Source: Blautia sp. OF03-15BH
Lineage (GTDB): Bacteria; Bacillota; Clostridia; Lachnospirales; Lachnospiraceae
Length of the DNA: 64,000 nt
NCBI RefSeq assembly: GCF_003463065.1
Contig: NZ_QSCM01000001.1
Location: 434,001-498,000, forward strand
Direction of reading: 5' to 3'
Shown piece after piece: positions 1-7,886 of this stretch (within the stretch, counting starts at the first letter, position 1; each line of letters starts with the position of its first letter). The position numbers and the translations under genes were made by a program. Below the pieces are notes generated by a model that was given only the letters and a program-made list of their open reading frames with translations, made no database searches and was not told where the DNA came from.

Positions 1-12
1 AAAGGACACTTT

Positions 13-483
13 ATGACCATGCTCGAAGCGCTTTACCGGGATTACCGGGATGAACTGATCCGTTGGTGCAGCACTATGACACAGGATCGTTCCACTGCGG
101 AGGATCTGGTGCAGGAAGCCTTCTGGAAAGCTATGAATCATGAAGCTATGCTCCAGACTATGACCGTTTCCCAATGCCGTGCCTGGCTTTATCAGGTTGT
201 CAAAAACCTCTTTATTGACCGTACACGGCATGCTGCCTATGAAGCAGTGATGGATGAACTTCCAGAAACTGCTGATGAAGTTTTTCCTTCCGCATACGAT
301 TCTGTTATCACGCAGGAACTGCTCCGCCGCCTGCCGGAAGAAGAACGTGTACTTTTTATTCTGCGCTATATCGAGGGCTATAATTCCACAGAACTTGGAA
401 AGCTTTTTTCGCTTTCTCCCGGCGCTGTCCGTGCCAGGCTCTCTTCTGCACGCCATCATTTAAAGAAAGAATTGGAGGATTAA
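13..483 (+). CDS. ECF-type RNA polymerase sigma factor
   Basis: This is a 156-residue sigma-70 family protein with only regions 2 and 4, the size and layout of an extracytoplasmic-function sigma factor. Region 2 spans about residues 5-72 and contains DLVQEAF at 31-37. Region 4 spans about 106-154, with a helix-turn-helix (SPGAVRARLSSARHHL). The start is supported by AAAGGA six bases upstream, at the very edge of the window. It would direct RNA polymerase to a dedicated promoter set. The gene seven bases downstream is co-oriented and probably co-transcribed, which is where an anti-sigma factor normally sits, but that protein shows no membrane segment. The target regulon is unknown. Confidence 0.93.
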   Translation: MTMLEALYRDYRDELIRWCSTMTQDRSTAEDLVQEAFWKAMNHEAMLQTMTVSQCRAWLYQVVKNLFIDRTRHAAYEAVMDELPETADEVFPSAYDSVITQELLRRLPEEERVLFILRYIEGYNSTELGKLFSLSPGAVRARLSSARHHLKKELED

Positions 484-489
484 ACCATT

Positions 490-1734
490 ATGGATAAACA
501 GGATCTTATCGTCAATTGTTCCATTTGCGATGCCAGAAACGTAACCGAAGAAACGCTTGCATCTTATCAGTCTCTCTCCATAAACACAGGAGTCCTTTTA
601 AGCAGTGACAGAAGCCGTCAGCTTTTTGCTCGTTATCCGATCACTTTAAATTCTGCTACTGTTATTGACTGGAAAAGAACGGAAGATCCTGTCATTTCCA
701 CATACAATGGGACTTATGAACTAATGGCGGACAATCAGCCGGCTCAGCCCACGATCCTTATCGTAAATGGAAAACTGACCATTCATCCGGTTGCTGCTTC
801 TGTCCTTGCTTCTTATGTCAAGATCATCGTGAACGGTACCGTTTACTGTCCGGAAAGCCTTTCTTCTTCTCTTGGAAATGCGGAAATCAATGGCAAACTG
901 ATTTCTTATCCGGATTCTTGTGTTCTGACAAAATCGGTATTTTTTCCCAATCGCTATTTTCACCGGACTGTCCGAAAGGAAGCTCTTTATTTTACTCCAA
1001 AGCTTCTGGTCCTTCTGGATCCACAACTGGAACTTTCTACACTTTTGGAAAAACAGGTTCGTTTTTCCTGTCAAAGAGTTCTTCTCCATGACAAGGATCT
1101 GGAACTCGTTCTGGAGCTCCTGGAGAACAAAGACACTGCTGATCTTGTGATCCTGCCTGATAACGGCACTTATGTGGAAGAAGACGCGGTACTGGATGAG
1201 GCTTTTTTCAAAAAATACGGTCCTTCTTTTTATGTAAACGGAAATCTAACTCTGAACCGCGATTCCACGCCCCTGATCTCCAGACTGATAAATCCATACA
1301 TCAACGGAAGCGTTGCTCTGTCTGCTGAACAAAAAGATGCTTTTCTTGCCACCGGACCCGTTTACAAAAATCTGAAGATCCTGCGTGGTCAGATTTTTAA
1401 AGACCGCCTTTCTGTTACGATCGATCGAAGTCTTCTCTCTCACTCTACAGACGGTATTTCCTGTACAGACTGTGTAAAGGTTAAAATCGACCCCGACCTT
1501 ACACCGGAAGAGATTCTGAATTATCTCCATTTTTCCGACTGCGTAAACATCAGTTGTACAGAAGAACAGAAAAGTGCAGTGATCTCTGTTGCAAAAGACT
1601 GTGTTTCCATCGGTTCATCTCTGACTTCACGGACCGGTTCCATACTCGGAAACCTTTTTGGAAAAAGCAAAGAGCCGGAAGAAAGCAGCCCCCGGCTCCC
1701 ATGTATCATCAACACTACCACCTATGTTCTCTGA
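490..1734 (+). CDS. Unrecognised repeat protein paired with the ECF sigma factor
   Basis: The product is 414 residues and I do not recognise the family. There is no signal peptide and no transmembrane segment. A short motif of the form [V/I]NG-x-[L/V] followed by polar residues recurs at least five times (VNGKLTIHP, VNGTVYCPES, INGKLISYPDS, VNGNLTLNRDS, INGSVALS). This spacing of short beta strands suggests a solenoid or bactofilin-like beta fold. Cysteines are frequent, with CSICDAR near the N-terminus. GGAGG lies 11 bases before the ATG, only a few bases after the sigma factor stop, so the two are likely one operon. It may be the sigma factor's effector or a cytosolic regulator; both are guesses. 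Confidence 0.75.
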   Translation: MDKQDLIVNCSICDARNVTEETLASYQSLSINTGVLLSSDRSRQLFARYPITLNSATVIDWKRTEDPVISTYNGTYELMADNQPAQPTILIVNGKLTIHPVAASVLASYVKIIVNGTVYCPESLSSSLGNAEINGKLISYPDSCVLTKSVFFPNRYFHRTVRKEALYFTPKLLVLLDPQLELSTLLEKQVRFSCQRVLLHDKDLELVLELLENKDTADLVILPDNGTYVEEDAVLDEAFFKKYGPSFYVNGNLTLNRDSTPLISRLINPYINGSVALSAEQKDAFLATGPVYKNLKILRGQIFKDRLSVTIDRSLLSHSTDGISCTDCVKVKIDPDLTPEEILNYLHFSDCVNISCTEEQKSAVISVAKDCVSIGSSLTSRTGSILGNLFGKSKEPEESSPRLPCIINTTTYVL

Positions 1735-1743
1735 TCCCATGTG

Positions 1744-1781
1744 ATCCCCCTTCCCCGTTCTTAAAACGTGGAAAGGGGGAT
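1744..1781 (+). terminator. Possible hairpin terminator after the sigma operon
   Basis: ATCCCCCTT (1744-1752) pairs perfectly with AAGGGGGAT (1773-1781), giving a GC-rich 9-bp stem directly after the downstream gene's stop. There is no run of T after it, so it may be an RNA-stabilising hairpin rather than an efficient intrinsic terminator. Confidence 0.4.
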
Positions 1782-1812
1782 TCTGCGTTCAGAAAAATTG
1801 TGTGGTATTTTC

Positions 1813-1841
1813 TGGACAACGGCATAAAATGACATTATACT
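1813..1841 (+). promoter_or_regulatory. Sigma-A-type promoter of the polysaccharide deacetylase
   Basis: TGGACA (1813-1818) and TATACT (1836-1841) are separated by 17 bp, close to the consensus on both hexamers. They lie about 75 bp upstream of the deacetylase ATG. Confidence 0.65.
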
Positions 1842-1914
1842 GAAGGTATTGGAATTTTCTGTCGGAGCAGATGAACTCCGTCATTCCACATTCATCCAAA
1901 GGGGGCTATAAATT

Positions 1915-3429
1915 ATGAATCCATCCGATTACGAGCGCAGGGCCGCACGCCGCCGTGCACTCCAGAAAAAAAGACGCCGTCAGGTAATGATGATGAAGGG
2001 CATCATTCTGGCCATTTTACTTGTGATCCTGGCACTTTCCTGCACGGCTGCCTGGCGTATTTTTTCACCTTCCGGTGACGCCGGCAAGAATCCAAAAAAC
2101 AAGGATCTGACTGCCAGTGCAGACACAGAGGCACCGGAAAAAAGTTCCTCCGTGGAGACGGAAACGGAATCCGAGACTTCAGCAGATGCTTCGGAGGAAC
2201 TTCTGAAACAGGCCCGGCTTATGGCTGCCGGTTACGATTACGACGGAGCCATTGCACTTTTGAAAAACACAGCATCCTATGAGTCCAACGCTGAGATCAT
2301 GGCCGCGATCCAGGAATTTGAGACCACAAAAGCTTCCTGTGTCGCTGTGGATGTGACAACCGTTCCTCACATCTTCTACCATTCTCTCCTCAATGATACG
2401 ACCAGAGCTTTTGATGTTTCCGTTCTCGGTCAGAGTCAGGTGGATGGCATGAACGCCTGGATGACCACCGTAGAAGAATTTGACAAAATCACACAGGCGA
2501 TGTATGACAACGGTTATGTCTTCGTCCGGCTTCGTGATCTGGTGACGGAAACCACAGATGAAAACGGCAATGTCACCTTTTCCCCCAATCAGAATCTGAT
2601 GCTTCCTCCGGACAAGAAGGCCGTCGTACTTTCCGTTGACGACCTGAGCTATTATCACTCCTATCAGAAAGCCGGTTATCCGGACAAACTGATCCTGGAT
2701 GAAAACGGCGATGTGAAATGTCATTATGTCACGGCTGACGGCACCGAGGAAGTCGGCGATTTCGATGTGGTCCCCCGGCTTAATACGTTCCTGAAGGCGC
2801 ATCCGGACGGTGCTTACAAGGGAGCACGGGGGCTGATCGCTCTTACCGGATATAACGGTGTCTTCGGTTACCGGACAGACTCTGATTATGAAACAAAAAC
2901 CAATCTCCAGGAAGACCAGGCCAAATGGCTGGAAGAACATCCTGATTTTAACCGTCAGACGGAAATCCAGGAGGCAACCGTGATCGCTGATGCCTTAAAG
3001 GAAGAAGGCTGGGAATTTGCAAGCCATACCTGGGGCCACTTAAGCGTTACGGATAAAAGTGTAGAAGGTCTGAAAAATGACAACGAAAAATGGGTTGCCA
3101 ATGTGCAGAACATCGTCGGTCCCGTCGATACCATTATTTTTGCCCATGGGAACGATATCGGCGACTGGCACGACTACAGCGACAGCAACGAAAAATATCA
3201 GTATTTCAAGAGTGTCGGTTACAACTTCTTCTGCAACGTAGACGGTTCCCAGCCTTACTGGGTACAGATCCGCGAGCATTATGTCCGTCAGGGCCGCATT
3301 GACCTGGACGGTTACATGCTTTACAAGGCAAGTACTGGTCAGACCACCGTTCTGGACAACATGTTCAAGGCTTCCGAAGTCTTTGACCAGCGCCGTCCGA
3401 CTCCGGTTGTCGCCCACGGACAATCCTGA
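1915..3429 (+). CDS. Membrane-anchored polysaccharide deacetylase (NodB-like)
   Basis: The product is 504 residues. A very basic cytoplasmic N-terminus is followed by one membrane segment (about 29-48) and a Thr/Ser/Glu-rich linker, so the catalytic part is extracellular. The NodB-type metal and catalytic motifs are present: V-D-D at 241-243 and SHTWGH at 370-375, with His371 and His375 as the expected zinc ligands. The domain is interrupted by long insertions compared with a minimal NodB fold. Family members remove N-acetyl groups from wall glycans, protecting against lysozyme. AAAGGGGG precedes the ATG and the gene has its own promoter. The exact substrate cannot be read from sequence. Confidence 0.88.
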   Translation: MNPSDYERRAARRRALQKKRRRQVMMMKGIILAILLVILALSCTAAWRIFSPSGDAGKNPKNKDLTASADTEAPEKSSSVETETESETSADASEELLKQARLMAAGYDYDGAIALLKNTASYESNAEIMAAIQEFETTKASCVAVDVTTVPHIFYHSLLNDTTRAFDVSVLGQSQVDGMNAWMTTVEEFDKITQAMYDNGYVFVRLRDLVTETTDENGNVTFSPNQNLMLPPDKKAVVLSVDDLSYYHSYQKAGYPDKLILDENGDVKCHYVTADGTEEVGDFDVVPRLNTFLKAHPDGAYKGARGLIALTGYNGVFGYRTDSDYETKTNLQEDQAKWLEEHPDFNRQTEIQEATVIADALKEEGWEFASHTWGHLSVTDKSVEGLKNDNEKWVANVQNIVGPVDTIIFAHGNDIGDWHDYSDSNEKYQYFKSVGYNFFCNVDGSQPYWVQIREHYVRQGRIDLDGYMLYKASTGQTTVLDNMFKASEVFDQRRPTPVVAHGQS

Positions 3430-3448
3430 TCCGGAAAGCCAACAAAAA

Positions 3449-3485
3449 AGCTCAGGAACGCAAAAAGCGTTCTCTGAGCTCTTTT
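3449..3485. terminator. Bidirectional terminator shared by convergent genes
   Basis: AGCTCAG plus GAACGC (3449-3461) pairs with GCGTTC and CTGAGCT (3467-3480) with one bulged T and an AAAAA loop. A T-run follows on the plus strand (3482-3486) and a run of A precedes it (T-run on the minus strand). The last codons and stop of the amidohydrolase lie inside the hairpin. Confidence 0.85.
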
Positions 3486-4321
3486 TCTCCTCTTTCAAGG
3501 TACTCATTCCATTCTTCAGATTCCCCGAAAATATCCTGAAACGTCCGGTATTCATCCTCCAGCCCTTTTCCGTGCGGCACCATGTAGGCTCCTGCATCAC
3601 TTCCAAGTGCCAGTGTCACTCCTTTTTCTTTTCCAAGCCTGATATTCCTGCAGTCTGTCTCATAAATTTTCCGGACGATCTCATCCGGAAACCGCCCGCA
3701 GCCGATCAGGTTCCTTACCGTCACTACCGTCGGCACCCAGATCGTATGTGCCTCCGCCATGGCTTCTATGGCCTCTTTATCCACATAGCGGCCATGTTCT
3801 ATGCTGTCTGCTCCACACTCCGCCGCATTCCGGACAGTTTCAGCTCCATTGGCATGGACCATGACTGCCATGCCTTCCTCGTGGGCGAACTGAAACAGTT
3901 CTTTCATCTCATCCCGGGAAAGAGGCGTGGACGTGATCACTCCGTATTTTGAAAAATCCACCAGACCGGAGACCATAAGTTTGATGAAATCGGCTCCCTG
4001 TCTCTTTGCTTCCCGCACCAGGTTTTCATATTCTTTCACGCTATCAAAGCCTTTTCCTACAATAGAGCCATAGTGTCCATTTTTGTGGATGGCAAAAACC
4101 GGTGTCCGGTAATCGATGCCGTATTCTGCCGCTATATTTTTCACAAAAGAAGAAACGCCCAGATTATCTCCTCCGTCTCTGATAAATGTAATCCCTCTTT
4201 TCCGGTATTCTTCCAGATAGCCCCGGAGAATATCTTCGCGTATATGGCCTTTATGCGTTTCTACTGCCTTCCGGTAATCATAGCCGTTCATAAAAAGATG
4301 CGCATGGCCTTCTCCAAACAT
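3452..4321 (-). CDS. Amidohydrolase family protein
   Basis: This 289-residue metal-dependent hydrolase has the amidohydrolase-1 barrel ligands: H6-A-H8 near the N-terminus, a candidate carbamylated lysine (Lys114 in DFIKL), His156 (VMVHANG), His176 (SIEHG) and Asp242 (LGSDAG). It resembles the imidazolonepropionase/prolidase-like branch but lacks the beta-sandwich that usually precedes the first His motif, so it is a short stand-alone barrel. GGAAGGAAC precedes the ATG closely. It lies downstream of nrdD with a terminator between them, so it probably has its own transcript. The substrate is unknown; a cyclic amide or dipeptide is typical for the family. Confidence 0.85.
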   Translation of the reverse strand: MFGEGHAHLFMNGYDYRKAVETHKGHIREDILRGYLEEYRKRGITFIRDGGDNLGVSSFVKNIAAEYGIDYRTPVFAIHKNGHYGSIVGKGFDSVKEYENLVREAKRQGADFIKLMVSGLVDFSKYGVITSTPLSRDEMKELFQFAHEEGMAVMVHANGAETVRNAAECGADSIEHGRYVDKEAIEAMAEAHTIWVPTVVTVRNLIGCGRFPDEIVRKIYETDCRNIRLGKEKGVTLALGSDAGAYMVPHGKGLEDEYRTFQDIFGESEEWNEYLERGEKELRERFLRS

Positions 4322-4374
4322 GTTCCTTCCTTCTTTCGCTTTTCTTATCCTTTTCTGCAGATATTTTCACCAAA

Positions 4375-4404
4375 GAAACAGGCAGCACAAAGTCTGCCTG
4401 TTTC
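4375..4404 (-). terminator. Terminator of nrdD
   Basis: GAAACAGGCAG (4375-4385) and CTGCCTGTTTC (4394-4404) form a perfect 11-bp stem with an 8-base loop, immediately 3' of the nrdD stop in the minus direction and followed by a short T-rich tract. Confidence 0.7.
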
Positions 4405-4411
4405 AAAATAT

Positions 4412-6544
4412 TTACATTGATTTCCGCTCTGCGATCTCTGCCATTTTAGCTTCATTCAGACGGGTATCTCCATGCACACGGCTGTAGGAAAGATAGCCGT
4501 TCATCCGGTCGATCTTCGTCAGGTTGCTTGAACCGCAGACCGGACATACATCCATCTCCAGCTCCTGATGGCCACAGTCATCACAATATGCCAGGGATAG
4601 GTTGACACCCTCGTAATATCCGAGATACATGGCTCTGCGGATCAGACTCTTGATCGCTTCAATGTTATAATCGATCGGATAACGGACATACTGGATCTTT
4701 CCTCCATTGCAAAGCTCCCAGAAACGTCCCTCCAGATCCTGTTTTTCAATGGGAGTCAAATCTTCCGTCACATGACAGTGAAAACTGTTGCTCACATAGG
4801 GACGGTCGGAAACATTCTCCACGATACCGTACATTTTACGGAACTGCTCTACCTGAAGGCCGCACAGACTCTCAGCCGGTGTTCCGTAGATGGCATAAAG
4901 CCAGCCGTCTGCTTCCTTGAATTCATTGACTTTTTTGTTGATATATTCCAGTACTTCCAGCGCAAACTCTCCGTCCTCGGCGATCGATCTGCCATTATAG
5001 AGCTCCTGCAGTTCATTTAATGCGGTAATGCCAAAGGAAGCAGTCATAGGCTTCAGCAGGGGTTTGATCCGGTCTCCGGGTTTTAAATGACCGCCGTAGA
5101 AGCCTCCCTCACAGTAAGCCAGCGGATTGGTGGACGCTTTCATATTTCCAAGATAATCATAGGTCCTTTTATGGAGATTCCGGATCATTTCCAGATAATA
5201 ATCCAGCACCTCGTAGAAATCCCTGCTTTCGGAACGGGATTTTGCCAGGATCATGGGCAGATGCAGGCTCACTGCACCGATGTTGAAACGTCCCACAAAT
5301 ACGGGCTTGTCCTCGTCATCTGCCGGATGCATGCCGCCACGCTCATACCAGGGGCTTAGAAATGCACGGCAGCCCATGGGGCTGATAACCTTTTTGTATC
5401 TTTTATACATACTGGAAATGTAACCTTTTCCACTCATGGACAGCCAGTCCGGATACATGGTCTTGGACGAACAGGCCACACCGGCTTCAAAAACATCCTC
5501 ACAACATTTTCCGGGTCCATGGATATTTTCATCATACAGGAAAACGATCTTTGGGAAAAGTACAGGCTTCTTATTTCCGGGTTTTCCCTGGCCTCCCATG
5601 TGCACATTCAAAAGTGTGACGGAAGCCATTTTCTCAAAACGCTCCGTACCCAGACCGATGGTCACTGTGACAAAGGGATAGTCTCCTCTGGAAGAACCAA
5701 CGGTATTGAGCTTGTACTCGATCCCCTGCCAGCCCTGGTCAAAGTCTCTTTTCACCTTATCCATGGCATACTGTTCTGCCTTTTCCTTTGTTCCCTGCCA
5801 GGACGGATCTGCGTATTTCAGGAACTCTTCCTTATATTTCTGATAGCTTTTCTCCGCATAAGGAGCCAGAACCTTATCCGCCTCCGGCACGGTAAAGCCT
5901 CCGTACTGCTGTGCTGCTGTACTTAGAATGATATCTCCCATCACATCAAAGGCCGTGTCCAGCGTCTTGGGCTCATTATACCAGACGTTTCCCATCTCAA
6001 AGCCACCGCTTAACACATTTCCGATATCAAACAGACAGCAGTTCATGGTATCCAGCCGCGCAGACTGGTCATGGATATAAATATAACCGTCCTTGCATGC
6101 CTGAAGCTCATCCCGGTTCATGAAAAACTTGCGGTAAAGCTCCTTGTTCAGCTCATTGAAGATCAGACTTCTCTTAGTCGCCACCAGCGCACTGTCCGTG
6201 TTTGCATTGCTTTTGTCGCCAATGTAGCGGATCGACTGGCTCTTTGTGTAAACCTCATCCATCATATGGATAAAGTCTTGCTTATAGTTCCGGTAATCCC
6301 GATAACTTTTGGCCACGGAAGGATTTACCTGATCAAGCGCACCCTCCACGATATTGTGCATCTCCGGGATCGTGATGCCGTCCTCACTTCTCTCCTTTGC
6401 CTTCTCCTTGGCATACTCACAGATAAAAGATATCTCCTTCTCTGTAAAACGGTACATGATACGGCTGGCAGACTTATTCACAGCGGCAATGATCTTGTCC
6501 ACATTAAATTCTTCTTTTGTGCCGTCTTTCTTGATAACGTACAT
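4412..6544 (-). CDS. nrdD: Anaerobic ribonucleoside-triphosphate reductase, class III
   Basis: The product is about 710 residues. An N-terminal ATP-cone (VIKKDGTKEEF, residues 2-100) senses ATP/dATP. The large glycyl-radical barrel follows, then a four-cysteine zinc site (CDDC and CPVC) and the radical loop RMNGYL, with the radical Gly at about residue 683. It makes deoxynucleotides without oxygen using a radical installed by the activase NrdG, which is not encoded next to it here. A TTG five codons upstream keeps the frame open, but GAAGGAG falls inside that extension and is correctly spaced for the ATG at 6544, which is therefore preferred. The promoter carries two NrdR-like boxes. Confidence 0.96.
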   Translation of the reverse strand: MYVIKKDGTKEEFNVDKIIAAVNKSASRIMYRFTEKEISFICEYAKEKAKERSEDGITIPEMHNIVEGALDQVNPSVAKSYRDYRNYKQDFIHMMDEVYTKSQSIRYIGDKSNANTDSALVATKRSLIFNELNKELYRKFFMNRDELQACKDGYIYIHDQSARLDTMNCCLFDIGNVLSGGFEMGNVWYNEPKTLDTAFDVMGDIILSTAAQQYGGFTVPEADKVLAPYAEKSYQKYKEEFLKYADPSWQGTKEKAEQYAMDKVKRDFDQGWQGIEYKLNTVGSSRGDYPFVTVTIGLGTERFEKMASVTLLNVHMGGQGKPGNKKPVLFPKIVFLYDENIHGPGKCCEDVFEAGVACSSKTMYPDWLSMSGKGYISSMYKRYKKVISPMGCRAFLSPWYERGGMHPADDEDKPVFVGRFNIGAVSLHLPMILAKSRSESRDFYEVLDYYLEMIRNLHKRTYDYLGNMKASTNPLAYCEGGFYGGHLKPGDRIKPLLKPMTASFGITALNELQELYNGRSIAEDGEFALEVLEYINKKVNEFKEADGWLYAIYGTPAESLCGLQVEQFRKMYGIVENVSDRPYVSNSFHCHVTEDLTPIEKQDLEGRFWELCNGGKIQYVRYPIDYNIEAIKSLIRRAMYLGYYEGVNLSLAYCDDCGHQELEMDVCPVCGSSNLTKIDRMNGYLSYSRVHGDTRLNEAKMAEIAERKSM

Positions 6545-6561
6545 GGCAATCTCCTTCAATT

Positions 6562-6609
6562 CTACTATATCTTGTGTATTTCAAGTATATTTTACACTAA
6601 TTCTTGAAC
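6562..6609 (-). promoter_or_regulatory. nrdD promoter with tandem NrdR boxes
   Basis: On the minus strand a TATACT -10 lies at 6584-6589 with only a weak -35. It is bracketed by two sequences resembling the NrdR operator ACACWATATNTNGNGT: 6562-6577 matches at 14 of 16 positions and 6594-6609 at 12 of 16. They are 32 bp apart, about three helical turns, the usual arrangement for cooperative NrdR repression when dATP is high. Confidence 0.7.
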
Positions 6610-6630
6610 AGTCTTCTATATCATATAACA

Positions 6631-6660
6631 AAAACCCTCTATCGTAAAGAGGGTTTTTTT
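6631..6660. terminator. Bidirectional hairpin between nrdD and asnA promoters
   Basis: AAAACCCTCT (6631-6640) pairs perfectly with AGAGGGTTTT (6648-6657), followed by more T on the plus strand and T-rich on the minus strand. It stands between two divergent promoters, where no gene ends, so it probably insulates the two transcription units. Confidence 0.6.
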
Positions 6661-6708
6661 AAAAAAACATCTCGACGATTTTGAAATTTCCGGTTTACAC
6701 CTTTTTCC

Positions 6709-6717
6709 TGGTATGCT
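6709..6717 (+). promoter_or_regulatory. Possible extended -10 promoter of asnA
   Basis: TGGTATGCT is an extended -10 element (TGn plus TATGCT), about 90 bp upstream of asnA. No good -35 is correctly spaced. TTTACA at 6694-6699 is too close to pair with it. Confidence 0.35.
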
Positions 6718-6727
6718 AACATGTACT

Positions 6728-6747
6728 GTAGCGGTTCAGAACGTCAG
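6728..6747 (+). repeat. Solo inverted-repeat end resembling the 31.9-kb MITE
   Basis: GTAGCGGTTCAGAACGTCAG matches the left end of the miniature element at 31931-31950 at 17 of 20 positions. No partner end is seen nearby. It is probably a relic of an IS66-type end in the asnA leader. Confidence 0.45.
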
Positions 6748-6804
6748 CGAACGCAAGTATGCTGCCGTCTCTACCTTTGAAAAAGAAAACAAAGGAGGGA
6801 TTTT

Positions 6805-7815
6805 ATGAGCAAATCCATTTATCCTGAAAACTACCATTCCGATCTGAATCTTCACGATACCCAGGTTGCCATCAAAACCGTAAAAGATTTTTTCCAGCGT
6901 GCACTCACCGAGCGGCTGAACCTCTTACGTGTGACGGCTCCCCTTTTTGTTGAGCCTTCTTCCGGTCTGAACGATAACCTGAACGGCGTAGAACGTCCGG
7001 TAAGCTTTGATATCCGGGGCATAAAAGGCTCCAATGCCGAGATCGTTCATTCTCTTGCCAAATGGAAACGTTATGCGCTGAAAAAATACGGTTTTTCTTA
7101 TGGAGAAGGTCTTTACACCGACATGAACGCCATCCGCAGGGATGAAGAGACCGATAATATCCATTCCATTTATGTAGACCAGTGGGACTGGGAGAAAATC
7201 ATCACCAAGGAAGACCGCACAGTGGATACCTTAAAGCAGGTGGTCCAGGAAGTCTATCAGGCCCTGAAAAAAACCGAGAAATATATGGCCATCGAATATG
7301 ATTACATCGAAGAGATCCTGCCGAAAAATATCTTCTTCATCACCTCCCAGGAGCTGGAAGACAGGTATCCGGACTGTACGCCCAAGGAACGTGAATATAA
7401 GATTGCCAAATTGAAAGGTGCCGTCTTCATCATGCAGATCGGCGGAAAGCTGAAATCCGGTCTTCCCCATGACGGCCGTGCACCGGACTATGATGACTGG
7501 TCCTTAAACGGTGACATCATCGTTTACTATCCCGTTCTCGATATCGCCCTGGAGCTTTCCTCCATGGGTATCCGTGTGGATGAGGATTCCCTGAAAAAGC
7601 AGCTGGAGCTTGCCGGCTGTCCGGAGCGGGCAGAGCTTCCTTTCCAGAAGGCCATTCTGAACAAAGAGCTGCCCTACACGATCGGTGGCGGAATCGGTCA
7701 GTCCCGTATCTGTATGTTCTACCTCAGAAAAGCCCATATCGGCGAGGTACAGGCTTCTCTCTGGCCCGAAGAAGAAACCAAAGCTGCCGCTGAACACGGC
7801 ATCGAGCTTCTGTAA
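6805..7815 (+). CDS. asnA: Aspartate--ammonia ligase
   Basis: This 336-residue protein is full length for ammonia-dependent asparagine synthetase A, a class II aminoacyl-tRNA-synthetase-like enzyme that forms asparagine from aspartate, ammonia and ATP. Recognisable stretches are SIYPENYHSDL at the start, ERPVSFDIRG, DMNAIRRDE, YVDQWDWEK and the C-terminal GGGIGQSR motif 3. AAAGGAGG lies seven bases before the ATG. The gene is monocistronic between a weak promoter and a strong terminator. No T-box anticodon leader is visible upstream. Confidence 0.97.
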   Translation: MSKSIYPENYHSDLNLHDTQVAIKTVKDFFQRALTERLNLLRVTAPLFVEPSSGLNDNLNGVERPVSFDIRGIKGSNAEIVHSLAKWKRYALKKYGFSYGEGLYTDMNAIRRDEETDNIHSIYVDQWDWEKIITKEDRTVDTLKQVVQEVYQALKKTEKYMAIEYDYIEEILPKNIFFITSQELEDRYPDCTPKEREYKIAKLKGAVFIMQIGGKLKSGLPHDGRAPDYDDWSLNGDIIVYYPVLDIALELSSMGIRVDEDSLKKQLELAGCPERAELPFQKAILNKELPYTIGGGIGQSRICMFYLRKAHIGEVQASLWPEEETKAAAEHGIELL

Positions 7816-7818
7816 AGC

Positions 7819-7862
7819 AAAAAAGCTGCGGTCTGTCAGTTTCCTGACACCGCAGCTTTTTT
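7819..7862. terminator. Strong terminator after asnA
   Basis: AAAAAAGCTGCGG (7819-7831) pairs with CCGCAGCTTTTTT (7850-7862), and TGTCAG/CTGACA extends the stem inside. Tails of T on both strands let it serve the convergent esterase gene too. Confidence 0.92.
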
Positions 7863-7886
7863 ATCTTTTGACAGGCAGAACATCCA

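Noticed and set aside
6545..6559. TTG start for nrdD five codons upstream
   Set aside because: The only ribosome site lies inside that extension and is spaced for the ATG at 6544.
6661..6804. T-box leader for asnA
   Set aside because: No AGGGTGGNACCGCG-type T-box sequence, specifier loop or antiterminator was found; the nearby hairpin lies upstream of the likely promoter.
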